Shown: piece after piece, positions 9,551-17,854 of the stretch
How positions within the stretch are numbered: position 1 is the first letter of the stretch
How the letters are laid out: each line of letters starts with the position of its first letter
Assembly (NCBI GenBank): GCA_963829955.1
Contig: CAWHKS010000001.1
Location: 62,001-126,000 of the forward strand
Origin: DASTFY01 sp963829955
Lineage (GTDB): Bacteria > Actinomycetota > Acidimicrobiia > Acidimicrobiales > Ilumatobacteraceae
Reading direction: 5' to 3'
Length of the DNA: 64,000 bases
Position numbers and translations under genes: made by a program
Notes under the pieces: generated by a model
Databases searched by the model: none
The model's input: only the letters and a program-made list of their open reading frames with translations
Told to the model about the DNA's origin: nothing

Positions 9551-10849
9551 ATGGCACTGGCGATGCAGCGCAGACACACGTCGGATCGCGTTGATGTCAT
9601 GCGCATGTCCGCGCTTCGACATTGGGGCGTTCCCGCGGCCACCGCCACCGCCGGAGTCGTGATGGCCGTGCTCGTCGGTCATGACGGCACCCTTGCGTGG
9701 CAGCTGGCCCGTGTTGCGGGCGTCGCAGCCCTCACGGTCGCCGTGATAGCCCTCGAGGCGAGGGTCGGCGAGCGCGGGTGCGGCCGCCTGGCCGTGGGCG
9801 TCGGGGTCGTGGTCCTCGCCGTCGGACTTGGGTTCATGCCTCATGTCGCGAAGGACGCTCTGTCGCTGGAGGCCTTCGCCGGGACGGTCGCAGTGGCCTG
9901 TGGTGTCGTCCTTGTCGCGGCGGGCACGATCGTCGCCACCCGCGGGTGCCGCGCAATCTGGAGGATCCTCGCCGTTGTCAGCTCCATCCTGCTGGCCGCA
10001 ATCGTCGCCTTTGTCGTTGGCCCGGCCGTCGCGGCGACGAACGTCCCGCGCCCTGGGATCGGCGCGACCCCGGCGAGCAGCGGACTGGCCTACGAGTCCG
10101 TGACGCTGGCCACCGATGACGACGTGCGCCTCGCCGCGTGGTACGTGGCGTCAACGAACCGTGCTGGGGTGATCCTGCTGCATGGGGCCGGCTCGACCCG
10201 GTCCACCGTGCTCGACGAAGCGGCCGTACTGGCTGGCCACGGGTTCGGTGTCCTGCTGGTCGACGCGCGTGGCCACGGCGACAGCGGAGGGCGGGCCATG
10301 GAGTTCGGCTGGCACGGAGACGCCGACATCGATGCCGCGACCCGATTCCTGGCGAACCGCCCGGAGATCGACCGGCAGCGCATCGGCGTCGTGGGGATGT
10401 CGATGGGCGGTGAGGAAGCACTCGGCGCTAGCGCCACCAACGAGCTGCTCCGGGCCGTCGTCGCCGAGGGCGCTACTGCTCGCAGCGCCCGCGACGAGGC
10501 CTGGCTGTCCGACGAGTACGGCTTCAGAGGACTGGTGCAGGAACAGCTCGAGCGCATCCAAGACTGGGTGACCGACCCACTCACCAGCGCGTCGACTCCC
10601 ACGTCGGGCAGGGCCGCGGTCGAGGTCTCAGGTGACACCCGCTACCTCCTCATCACCGCGGGCGATGTCGCCGACGAAGCCCACGCCGCCGCTTACGTCG
10701 CCGCCGCGGCACCGGACCGTGTGGAGACGTGGGCGGTACCGGCCGGCGGCCACACCGAGGGGCTCCAGACGGCACCCGAAGAATGGGAAGCACGTGTCGT
10801 GGGCTTCCTCTCCGATTCCCTCGGGGTCACCGGCGAGGCGCCGGCATGA
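9551..10849 (+). CDS. Membrane-anchored alpha/beta hydrolase
   Basis: The 432-aa protein has four hydrophobic segments in residues 25-165, then a serine-hydrolase domain. The oxyanion-hole region is ILLHGAGSTR (about 208-217), the nucleophile elbow is GMSMGGEE (Ser about 284), and a late GGHTEGLQ supplies a likely catalytic His. The fold matches BAAT/DLH-type or prolyl-oligopeptidase-like hydrolases found in actinobacteria. ATG 9551 is chosen because GAAGGAGG (9539-9545) precedes it and lies inside the longer GTG-initiated frame at 9536. The substrate is unknown. Confidence 0.82.
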   Translation: MALAMQRRHTSDRVDVMRMSALRHWGVPAATATAGVVMAVLVGHDGTLAWQLARVAGVAALTVAVIALEARVGERGCGRLAVGVGVVVLAVGLGFMPHVAKDALSLEAFAGTVAVACGVVLVAAGTIVATRGCRAIWRILAVVSSILLAAIVAFVVGPAVAATNVPRPGIGATPASSGLAYESVTLATDDDVRLAAWYVASTNRAGVILLHGAGSTRSTVLDEAAVLAGHGFGVLLVDARGHGDSGGRAMEFGWHGDADIDAATRFLANRPEIDRQRIGVVGMSMGGEEALGASATNELLRAVVAEGATARSARDEAWLSDEYGFRGLVQEQLERIQDWVTDPLTSASTPTSGRAAVEVSGDTRYLLITAGDVADEAHAAAYVAAAAPDRVETWAVPAGGHTEGLQTAPEEWEARVVGFLSDSLGVTGEAPA

Positions 10850-10887
10850 ACGCCGCCAGTCACGACTCGACCTGACACGGTTGCTCG

Positions 10888-11364
10888 TCAGCCGGACTCG
10901 CGCGCTCGGTCGCTGATGAACCTCAGGATGCGGCGATGCTTCTCGTTGTCCTGCTGCATGAGTCGGACGACGAGCTCCCACAACGTGGTGTTACGGACGT
11001 CCTTGAGCTCCTTGGCCAACGCCTCCAGATCCCGGTTGTCCTGCTCCTCGAACGCCAGGAGCCGCTCCGTGGAGGCGAGGATGCGCTCACGGTCTGCGAT
11101 GACCACCCCGAGATTGGGGATCGGCACCGGTTCGCCGGTGAGCTCCGCCGTGGTGCGGATCGTGGTCGCCAAGGCATCGAGCAGCTGGTGATGTCGGCGC
11201 TCGTCATCGAGGATGAGCTGGGCGAGAAAGGCGAACGCCGGCGAGTCGGTGTCGTTGGCGAGTTGCTCGTACGCGGCCAGGATCTCGCCCTCGTTCCGCC
11301 CGTGTTTGGTGACGTGGTCGTACAGCTGCTGTTCCCACACGCTGGCACCATTGATGACGGTCAT
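10888..11364 (-). CDS. Ferritin-like four-helix protein
   Basis: A 158-aa, highly helical protein with paired carboxylate/histidine motifs spaced as in ferritin-like or rubrerythrin-like domains: an early Glu in GRNEGEILAAYE, LILDDERRHHQLL (about 50-62), a Glu-rich LLAFEEQDN (about 102-110) and LMQQDNEKHRRIL (about 138-150). These could bind a di-iron centre. It lacks a rubredoxin domain. It is the last gene of a PFOR / DHOD-like / ferritin-like set, 37 bp after its neighbour, which suggests a role in iron or oxygen/peroxide protection of the oxygen-sensitive PFOR. That role is inference. Confidence 0.75.
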   Translation of the reverse strand: MTVINGASVWEQQLYDHVTKHGRNEGEILAAYEQLANDTDSPAFAFLAQLILDDERRHHQLLDALATTIRTTAELTGEPVPIPNLGVVIADRERILASTERLLAFEEQDNRDLEALAKELKDVRNTTLWELVVRLMQQDNEKHRRILRFISDRARESG

Positions 11365-11401
11365 CTCTCCTCCTGACGGACGACGTGCACACTGTTGCTT
11401 A

Positions 11402-12442
11402 TCAACCGCGCGACGGGGCGGTCGGCGTGAGAGGTATCGGCGCGACCCAAGAGTGCAGCGTCCGCACGTAGTTGGCTCGTTCGAAGGCGGCCGGGTCGGC
11501 GGTGTTGGCGTGACTCACGCTGCCACGAAGTTGGCCGACGGACTCGTACTCGTGCTCGGCCGCCCACGCGAGGAGCTCGGCCTCGACACGGCTCACGTGC
11601 TCGGGACCGTGGCGAAGGAGCGCCGACGTCATCATCGCCACGTCGGCGCCGACGAGGAGAGCCTTGGCGACGTCGCGCCCGGACTCGATGCCGCTGCTCG
11701 CCGCCAGGGATAGGTCCGGCAGCAATGGTCGGAGGATCGCGAGCCAGCGCAACGGGAGACGCAGCTCCCAAGGCGACGAGAGCTCGACCACCGGAAGGAC
11801 CTCCCTCGTGTCGACGTCGAGGTCCGGCTGGTAGAAGCGGTTGAAGCAGACCAGTCCGGCCGCGCCCGCCCCCGCGAGGGACCGAGCGAAGTGGCCGAGC
11901 GAGGAGTAGTAGGGCGACAGCTTCACCGCCACGGGGACCTCGATCGCCGCGCACACGTTGGCCACGAGGGCGATGTGGTCAGCCTCGACGTCAGCGCCCG
12001 ACCGGGCGGCGTTCGCTGCCACGTCGTAGACGTTCAGTTCGATCGCCGACGCCCCCGCATCGGCGAGCATGCGGGCGTAGCGGATCCAACTGCCTGACGT
12101 CGTGGCGTTCACGCTGGCGATGACGGGCACGTCGACGCTCGCCCGCACGGCTGCTAGGTGATCGAGGTGGCGGTCGACCGGTGCGGGCACCCGATCCGTC
12201 GTCGCCTGGGGGAAGTAGTCCAGCGCCTCGGCAAAGTGCTCGGACCCCGCCTCGAGCGCAAGGTTGAGCTCGATCTCCTCGCGGACCATCTCCTCCTCGA
12301 ACAGCGACGGAAGCACGACGGCGGAGGCACCGGCAGCGACTACCCGTCGCACCGCGTCGGCATCCCCAGTCAGCGGGCCGGCCGACGCCACGATCGGCGT
12401 GCGCAGCTCCAGGCCGAGGTAGCGCGTCGTCAGATCGGTCAT
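11402..12442 (-). CDS. Dihydroorotate dehydrogenase-like flavoprotein
   Basis: FMN-binding TIM barrel of the PyrD-like family, 346 aa, starting LTTRYLGLELRTPIVASAGPLTG and containing VDVPVIASVNATTSG, ELNVYDVAAN and VPVAVKLSPYYSS, which match barrel strands of DHOD. This subfamily is often found beside nifJ-type PFOR and lacks clear evidence of acting in pyrimidine synthesis. Its start overlaps the PFOR stop (ATGA at 12439-12442), so it is translationally coupled to it. A redox role tied to PFOR is likelier than pyrimidine biosynthesis. Substrate unknown. Confidence 0.88.
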   Translation of the reverse strand: MTDLTTRYLGLELRTPIVASAGPLTGDADAVRRVVAAGASAVVLPSLFEEEMVREEIELNLALEAGSEHFAEALDYFPQATTDRVPAPVDRHLDHLAAVRASVDVPVIASVNATTSGSWIRYARMLADAGASAIELNVYDVAANAARSGADVEADHIALVANVCAAIEVPVAVKLSPYYSSLGHFARSLAGAGAAGLVCFNRFYQPDLDVDTREVLPVVELSSPWELRLPLRWLAILRPLLPDLSLAASSGIESGRDVAKALLVGADVAMMTSALLRHGPEHVSRVEAELLAWAAEHEYESVGQLRGSVSHANTADPAAFERANYVRTLHSWVAPIPLTPTAPSRG

Positions 12443-15400
12443 ACCTCCATCTCCTCGGGGTCGTCCCGCTCGGTCGAACCAGCGGTCGTTGGGGCTGGCG
12501 CGTGGGGGATGGAACGCTCGATCTTCGCCAGCTGGGCGTAGTAGCGCCAGCGTTCGTCAGCGTCGGCCTGCAACAGGGCCCCCAGCGCGGCGGCCCGATC
12601 GGGGTTGGTTCGGCGCAGCGTCACGAAACGCGCTTCGGTGGCCACGAACTCGGCAACCGGGATCACCGGCTCCTTGGAGTCGAGGTGGAACGGCGTGCCG
12701 TGCTCGGCCTCGGACGGCGAGAAGCGGTACAGCGGCCAGTAGCCCGACCGCACGGCGTCCTTCATGTGGGTCATCGACAGCGACATGTCCATGCCGTGGG
12801 CGATGCAGGTCGAGTAGGCGATGACGAGGCTCGGTCCGGGCCACGTCTCGGCCTCGATCAGCGCCTTCGTGGCCTGAGTGTCGTTGGCGCCGATCGCGAT
12901 CTGGGCGACGTAGACGTTGCCGTACGCCCGGGCGATCGCTCCGAGGTCCTTCTTCCCGCTGCTCTTGCCCGCGGCGGTGAACTTGGCGACGGCACCGCGA
13001 GGTGTCGCCTTCGAGGCCTGGCCGCCCGTGTTGGAGTACACCTCGGTGTCGAGGACGAGGACGTTGACGTTCCGGCCGCTCGACAGCACGTGGTCGAGGC
13101 CTCCGAAGCCGATGTCATAGGCCCATCCGTCACCACCGATGATCCATGTGCTCTTGCTGACGAGCGCATCGGCGACGGATGCGAGGTGGAAGGCCGCCAC
13201 GCGGTGCTCGTCGCTGGCATCGAGATCGCGGAGAACGTCCAGCAGCGTCGCCACCCGCTCGCGCTGAGCTCGGATCCCCAGCTCAGTGGACTGGTCGGCG
13301 GCCAGGAGGTCCGTGGCCAGCTCGCTGCCGACGAGCGGGGCCAGTCGCTCGACGAGCAGCCTCGCTTGCAGGTGCTGCGCCTCGTGGCCGAGGCGCAGCC
13401 CGAGCCCGAACTCGGCGTTGTCCTCGAACAGCGAGTTGTTCCAGGCGGGACCCCGTCCCTCGGCGTTGGTGGTCCACGGGGTGGTCGGCAGGTTGCCGCC
13501 GTAGATCGACGAGCATCCAGTGGCGTTGGCGACAATCATGCGATCGCCGAACAACTGTGTGACGAGTTTGATGTACGGCGTCTCGCCGCATCCAGCGCAC
13601 GCGCCGGAGAACTCGAACAACGGCTGTAGCGCCTGGGATCCTTTCACCGAGTCGTGGGGAAGGGCATCCCGATCGATCTCCGGGATCGTGAGGAAGAAAT
13701 CCCACGACTGCCTTTCCGCCGGGCGATGGCCTGCCGCGGGTTCCATGTTGATGGCCTTGTGCCGCACCTCTGTCTTCGACTTCGCCGGGCAAACGTCGAC
13801 GCAGACGCCGCACCCCGTGCAGTCGTCTGGCGCGACCTGGATCGTCATCGCCATCCCGGCCACATCCTTGGACCGGAAGGACTTCGACTTGAAGCCGTCC
13901 GGCGCGCCCACCAGCACCGAGGGGTCGTAGACCTTCATCCGGATCGTCGCGTGCGGGCAGACCGCGGCACAGCGGCCACAGTCGATGCAGATGTCGGGGT
14001 CGAAGATCGGGATCTCCTGGGCGATCGACCGCTTCTCGTACTTCGCCGTTCCCGTCGGGAACACGCCATCCACGGGGAGCGCGGACACCGGCAGGAGATC
14101 ACCTTCGCCGGCCATCAGCAGGGACGTGACCCGCTTGACGAACTCCGGTGCGTCGCCCGGGATCGTGTGCTCGCGCCGGGTCGTGGCCGTGACCTGCGTC
14201 GGGATCTCGACGTGCTGCAGGGCGCCGAGCGACATGTCGATGGCCGAGTAGTTGCGCTCAACGATCGCCTGACCGCGTGTGCCGTACGTCTTGGCGACCG
14301 CCGCCTTGATTTGGTCGATCGCCTGCTCCGCGGGCAGCACGCCAGACAGGACGAAGAAGCACGGCTGCATCACCGTGTTGACTCGGGTGCCCATCTGCGC
14401 ATCGCCGGCCACGCGATAGGCGTCGATGACCCACATGTCGATGTGCTTGTCGATCAGTTCGCGCTGCACCTCGGCGGGAAGTTGGTCCCACACCTCCTCG
14501 GGACCCCACGGGCTGTTCAGCAGAAAGGTGGCCCCCGGCCGTGCGAACTCGAGCACCTTCATCTTCTCAAGGAGCCCGAACTGGTGGCAGGCGACGAAGT
14601 CCGCGTCGTCGATGAGGTAGGTCGATCGGATCGGCTCGGGACCGAAGCGAAGGTGAGAGACCGTGACGGAGCCCGACTTCTTCGAGTCGTAGACGAAGTA
14701 GCCCTGGGCGAACAGGTCGGTCTCCTCGCCGATGATCTTGACGGACGACTTGTTGGCGCCGACCGTGCCGTCGGAGCCGAGGCCGAAGAAGATCGCCTGC
14801 ACCTCGGCCGCCGGTCGGGCGTAGCGCACCTCGAGATCCGGCGCGATCGACAGTCGTGTCACGTCGTCGTGGATCCCCACCGTGAAGTGCTGTTTGGGCT
14901 GCGGCGTCTCCAGTTCGTTGAACACGCCGGCGACGTGGGACGGGGTCAGCTCCTTGGACGACAGGCCATAACGCCCGCCGAGCACCCGCGGCATCCCCGC
15001 GGTGAATGGCAGCTCACGGCCGGCGGCAGCCTCGGCGAGCGCTGTTACGACGTCGAGATAGAGCGGCTCCCCGATCGCTCCGGGCTCCTTCGTGCGGTCG
15101 AGCGCGGCGATCGCCTTCGTCGTGGGTGGCAGCGCAGCCAGTAGCGCAGCAGCGGGGAATGGGCGGTAGAGGCGGACGATCAGCAGGCCGACCCGCTCCC
15201 CAGCGGACACCAGCGTCTCGACGGCCTCCGTCGCCGCGCCGGCTCCCGAGCCCATCAGCACGATCACCCGATCCGCGTCGCTGGCACCGACGTAGTCGAC
15301 GAGCCCGTAACGGCGACCGGTCCGGGCGGCCAGCTCGCCAAGCACATCAACTACGATGTCCGGCGCGGCGTCGTAGTACGGGTTGCCGGCTTCGCGGGCT

Positions 15401-16080
15401 TGGAAGAACACGTCGGGGTTCTGCGCCGTGCCGCGCACGGTCGGCGCATCGGAGCTCATGCCTCGCAGGCGATGGTCGAGCACGTCACGATCGCGGACGA
15501 GCGCCCCGAGATCCGCGTCGTCGAGCAACTCGATCTTGTCGATCTCGTGACTGGTGCGGAAGCCATCGAAGAAGTGCAGGAACGGGACACGCGAACGCAG
15601 TGTGGCCGCATGGCTGACCAGGGCGAAGTCGTGCGCCTCCTGCACCGAACTGGCCGCCAGCATCGCCCACCCTGTCGTGCGGGCGTGCATCACGTCGGAG
15701 TGGTCGCCGAAGATGGACAGCGCGTGAGTGGCGATCGTGCGGGCCGCGACGTGGATCACGCACGGCGTCAACTCGCCCGCGATCTTGAACATGTTGGGAG
15801 TCATCAGGAGCAGGCCCTGGCTCGCCGTGAACGTCGTCGCGAGCGCACCCTTCTGCAACGCGCCGTGCAACGCACCAGCCGCGCCCGCCTCCGACTGCAT
15901 CTCGATGACGTCGGGAGTGAGCCCCCACCGGTTGGGCCGGCCAACGGCGGCCCAGCCGTCGGCCAGCTCGCCCATCGGCGATGCCGGGGTGATCGGGTAG
16001 ATGGCAATCACCTCGCTCAACGTGTACGCGACGCGAGCAGCGGCCTCGTTCCCATCGACGCATGTACGTTGCGGTGACAC
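12439..16080 (-). CDS. nifJ: Pyruvate:ferredoxin (flavodoxin) oxidoreductase
   Basis: Single-chain PFOR, 1213 aa: oxidises pyruvate with CoA to acetyl-CoA and CO2, reducing ferredoxin or flavodoxin. Domains in order: pyrimidine-binding domain (ITPASPMGELADGW near residue 30), CoA/transketolase-C-like domain, gamma domain, two 4Fe-4S motifs (CIDCGRCAAVCP about 697; CTGCGVCVDVCP about 753), CAGCGETPYIKL (about 827, proximal cluster) and the ThDP domain GGDGWAYDIGFGGLDHVLSS (about 983) with DTEVYSNTGGQ. The GTG at 16078-16080 is chosen because AGGAGGGGAC precedes it directly. Full length, all cluster ligands present. It leads an operon with the DHOD-like and ferritin-like genes. Confidence 0.96.
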   Translation of the reverse strand: MSPQRTCVDGNEAAARVAYTLSEVIAIYPITPASPMGELADGWAAVGRPNRWGLTPDVIEMQSEAGAAGALHGALQKGALATTFTASQGLLLMTPNMFKIAGELTPCVIHVAARTIATHALSIFGDHSDVMHARTTGWAMLAASSVQEAHDFALVSHAATLRSRVPFLHFFDGFRTSHEIDKIELLDDADLGALVRDRDVLDHRLRGMSSDAPTVRGTAQNPDVFFQAREAGNPYYDAAPDIVVDVLGELAARTGRRYGLVDYVGASDADRVIVLMGSGAGAATEAVETLVSAGERVGLLIVRLYRPFPAAALLAALPPTTKAIAALDRTKEPGAIGEPLYLDVVTALAEAAAGRELPFTAGMPRVLGGRYGLSSKELTPSHVAGVFNELETPQPKQHFTVGIHDDVTRLSIAPDLEVRYARPAAEVQAIFFGLGSDGTVGANKSSVKIIGEETDLFAQGYFVYDSKKSGSVTVSHLRFGPEPIRSTYLIDDADFVACHQFGLLEKMKVLEFARPGATFLLNSPWGPEEVWDQLPAEVQRELIDKHIDMWVIDAYRVAGDAQMGTRVNTVMQPCFFVLSGVLPAEQAIDQIKAAVAKTYGTRGQAIVERNYSAIDMSLGALQHVEIPTQVTATTRREHTIPGDAPEFVKRVTSLLMAGEGDLLPVSALPVDGVFPTGTAKYEKRSIAQEIPIFDPDICIDCGRCAAVCPHATIRMKVYDPSVLVGAPDGFKSKSFRSKDVAGMAMTIQVAPDDCTGCGVCVDVCPAKSKTEVRHKAINMEPAAGHRPAERQSWDFFLTIPEIDRDALPHDSVKGSQALQPLFEFSGACAGCGETPYIKLVTQLFGDRMIVANATGCSSIYGGNLPTTPWTTNAEGRGPAWNNSLFEDNAEFGLGLRLGHEAQHLQARLLVERLAPLVGSELATDLLAADQSTELGIRAQRERVATLLDVLRDLDASDEHRVAAFHLASVADALVSKSTWIIGGDGWAYDIGFGGLDHVLSSGRNVNVLVLDTEVYSNTGGQASKATPRGAVAKFTAAGKSSGKKDLGAIARAYGNVYVAQIAIGANDTQATKALIEAETWPGPSLVIAYSTCIAHGMDMSLSMTHMKDAVRSGYWPLYRFSPSEAEHGTPFHLDSKEPVIPVAEFVATEARFVTLRRTNPDRAAALGALLQADADERWRYYAQLAKIERSIPHAPAPTTAGSTERDDPEEMEV

Positions 16081-16244
16081 GTCCCCTCCTCTGGCTGGTC
16101 CGAAGGTGGCCCCCCAACTCGGGGCGGTCGTCACGGACCACAGTCTCCACCAGAGAGCTCACCCGTCGATCACGCCGACCATCAGACCGGCGCTGGGACC
16201 GAGGCAACTGCTGGGGGCCACCACGGTCGTTCGCGTTCACCCTC

Positions 16245-16259
16245 GTGACGAATCGCCAC
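16245..16259. promoter_or_regulatory. Imperfect palindrome between nifJ and the flavin reductase gene
   Basis: GTGACGAATCGCCAC reads as GTGnCGAaTCGnCAC on both strands (12 of 14 non-central bases symmetric). It lies in the 267-bp divergent region 16081-16347 and may be an operator for either side. The regulator is unknown; nothing else stands out in this gap apart from the downstream -10 box. Confidence 0.3.
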
Positions 16260-16334
16260 GATCACGTGGGCTTCGTCCGCGCGAGCGTCACGCTGGACCA
16301 CCGTCGCAGCCGACACTCGCGAAAATCTTCCGAC

Positions 16335-16340
16335 TACCGT
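16335..16340 (+). promoter_or_regulatory. -10 box TACCGT, leaderless start at GTG 16348
   Basis: TACCGT ends 7 nt before the GTG of the flavin reductase gene. No Shine-Dalgarno sequence fits in that space, so the transcript probably begins at or next to the start codon. Confidence 0.5.
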
Positions 16341-16347
16341 TGGCTGC

Positions 16348-16908
16348 GTGGCAGCCCCGGGAGGTACCGGACCCATTGGACCGTTCCCATCGGGGGTGGA
16401 GACCCACGAGGAGCGGGACGCCTACGATCGCCTGCGCCGCCGGGTGCTGTGGACCATGCCGTCCGGGCTGTACGTCGTCGGCTCCAGGTCGGGAGACCGT
16501 TTCAACCTCATGACGGCCAACTGGGCAACGCAGGTCAGCTTCGACCCAAAGCTGATTGCGGTGTCGGTGGAGAAGACCGCGGTGACCCATGAGCTGATCG
16601 CCGTCGGTGGGGTGTTCGCGCTCAGCATCGTCGATCGCGAGGACCGCGCCATCGTCCGCCGCTTCACGAAGCCCGCCGAGTTGGACGCGGAGGCGCGGAC
16701 TCTGAACGGCTTCCCCTTCCGGACGGCCGTGACGGGAGCGCCGATCCTGGAGCAGGCCGTCGCCCACCTCGATTGCGAGGTGCGTCAGACCGCCGACTGC
16801 GGCGGCCACGACCTGTTCATCGGGGAGGTGGTTGACGCCGCGTTCTCCAAGGCCGAGGACACGCCGGTCCTGCGCATGGAGGACACCCGCATGAACTACG
16901 GGGGCTGA
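16348..16908 (+). CDS. Flavin reductase-like domain protein
   Basis: FMN-binding split-barrel protein of the DIM6/NTAB flavin reductase family, 186 aa. VLWTMPSGLYVVGSRSGDRFNLMTANWATQVS (about 32-63) is the typical N-terminal FMN-binding core, followed by PKLIAVSVEKTAVTHELI and FALSIVD. Such proteins supply reduced flavin to monooxygenases or act as small FMN redox proteins; the partner is not apparent here. The GTG start follows a -10 box by 7 nt. mobA begins 6 nt after its stop, so they are probably co-transcribed. Confidence 0.87.
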   Translation: MAAPGGTGPIGPFPSGVETHEERDAYDRLRRRVLWTMPSGLYVVGSRSGDRFNLMTANWATQVSFDPKLIAVSVEKTAVTHELIAVGGVFALSIVDREDRAIVRRFTKPAELDAEARTLNGFPFRTAVTGAPILEQAVAHLDCEVRQTADCGGHDLFIGEVVDAAFSKAEDTPVLRMEDTRMNYGG

Positions 16909-16914
16909 GGGACC

Positions 16915-17493
16915 GTGGCTGCCGGGCTGCCGCCGGCGACGCGGCCGTTCGCGGGGGCGGTGCTGACGGGCGGTCAGAGCCTGCGGATGGGGCGCGACAA
17001 GGCGCTCCTGCCGATCGACGGCCGACCCATGGCCGCCCTCGCCGCTGATGTGCTTCGCGGCGCGGGAGCCGTCCCCGTGGTGGCGATCGGCGGTGACGCG
17101 GTAGCCCTCACTGCCATCGGCCTCGACGTCGTGCCCGACCTGCACCCTGGCGACGGGCCACTCGGAGGCCTCCTGACTGCGTTCGAGGCCCTGGGTGACC
17201 ATGAGCTGGTGGCGGTCGTCGCCACCGACCTCCCGGCCGTCACCCCCGCGGTGGTGGCGTCGCTGGTCGCGGCCATCGGTCACGACGACGCGGTCTTCGC
17301 GGCCACCGACGACCGGCTCGAACCGATGTGCGGGGTCTGGAGGGTTGAGACCTGCCGGGCCGTCCTCGGGCGCGCGTTCTCCGACGGTGAACGGGCCGTG
17401 CACCGGGCCGTGGCCTCGTTGGCCCACCACACCGTGCCGGTGCCGGTTCCGCTGCTGCGCAACGTCAACGAACCGGATGACCTGGCCCGATAG
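16915..17493 (+). CDS. mobA: Molybdenum cofactor guanylyltransferase
   Basis: Attaches GMP to molybdopterin to form bis-MGD-type cofactor. The 192-aa nucleotidyltransferase shows AGAVLTGGQSLRMGRDKALLP (about 15-34), the signature GTP-binding loop with Lys, PDLHPGDGPLGGLLTAF (about 75-91), and ATDLPAVTP with the metal-binding Asp (about 103-111). GTG start, 6 nt after the flavin reductase gene. The user enzyme may lie elsewhere: the molybdopterin oxidoreductase at 29047 belongs to the sulfite-oxidase fold, which normally needs unmodified Mo-MPT. Confidence 0.9.
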   Translation: MAAGLPPATRPFAGAVLTGGQSLRMGRDKALLPIDGRPMAALAADVLRGAGAVPVVAIGGDAVALTAIGLDVVPDLHPGDGPLGGLLTAFEALGDHELVAVVATDLPAVTPAVVASLVAAIGHDDAVFAATDDRLEPMCGVWRVETCRAVLGRAFSDGERAVHRAVASLAHHTVPVPVPLLRNVNEPDDLAR

Positions 17494-17496
17494 CCT
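17491..17496 (+). promoter_or_regulatory. -10 box TAGCCT before the rhodanese gene
   Basis: TAGCCT overlaps the mobA stop codon and ends 7 nt before GTG 17504. It could start a leaderless transcript of the rhodanese and RNase D genes. Confidence 0.4.
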
Positions 17497-17503
17497 GTTC
17501 GCC

Positions 17504-17854
17504 GTGCCCGTTCCCGAGCCTCTTCCCGAGATCGGCGTCGACGAGCTGGCCGGTCGTCTGGGCGTGGTGACGGTGATCGACGTCCGCCAGCCCGCCGAGT
17601 ACAGCAGCGGCCACGTGCGCACGTCCCGGCTCATTCCGCTCGCCGAGGTGCCCGATCACGTGGACGAACTGTCGGCGCTGGCCGGAAACGGGACCGAAGA
17701 CCGCGTGTACCTGGTGTGCCGCTCGGGCGCGCGCAGCGCCATGGCGGGGGAGTTCTTGGTCGAGCACGGTGTGGGCGCGGTCAACGTGGCCGGCGGGATG
17801 CTGGCCTGGGTCGAGGCCGGTCACGAGGTCGTGGCCGGGGACCAGCCCACGTGA
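17504..17854 (+). CDS. Rhodanese-like sulfurtransferase
   Basis: Single rhodanese domain of 116 aa. It opens VTVIDVRQPAEYSSGHV, and the active-site loop VCRSGARSAMAGEFL (Cys about residue 73) is intact, so persulfide transfer is plausible. It may act on sulfide or thiosulfate, or supply sulfur to thiocarboxylate chemistry; the acceptor is unknown. An alternative ATG at 17477 would add nine residues and overlap mobA by 17 bp; the GTG at 17504 with a -10 box 7 nt upstream is preferred. The stop overlaps the RNase D start (GTGA). Confidence 0.85.
   Translation: MPVPEPLPEIGVDELAGRLGVVTVIDVRQPAEYSSGHVRTSRLIPLAEVPDHVDELSALAGNGTEDRVYLVCRSGARSAMAGEFLVEHGVGAVNVAGGMLAWVEAGHEVVAGDQPT

Noticed and set aside
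9296..9844. N-terminal extension of the lipoprotein gene to 9844
   Set aside because: It has no coding character, overlaps the opposite hydrolase gene, and the internal ATG at 9295 begins a classic lipoprotein signal peptide with an RBS.
11402..12442. Genuine pyrimidine-pathway dihydroorotate dehydrogenase (pyrD)
   Set aside because: The sequence belongs to the DHOD-like subfamily found beside PFOR, and no other pyr gene is nearby.
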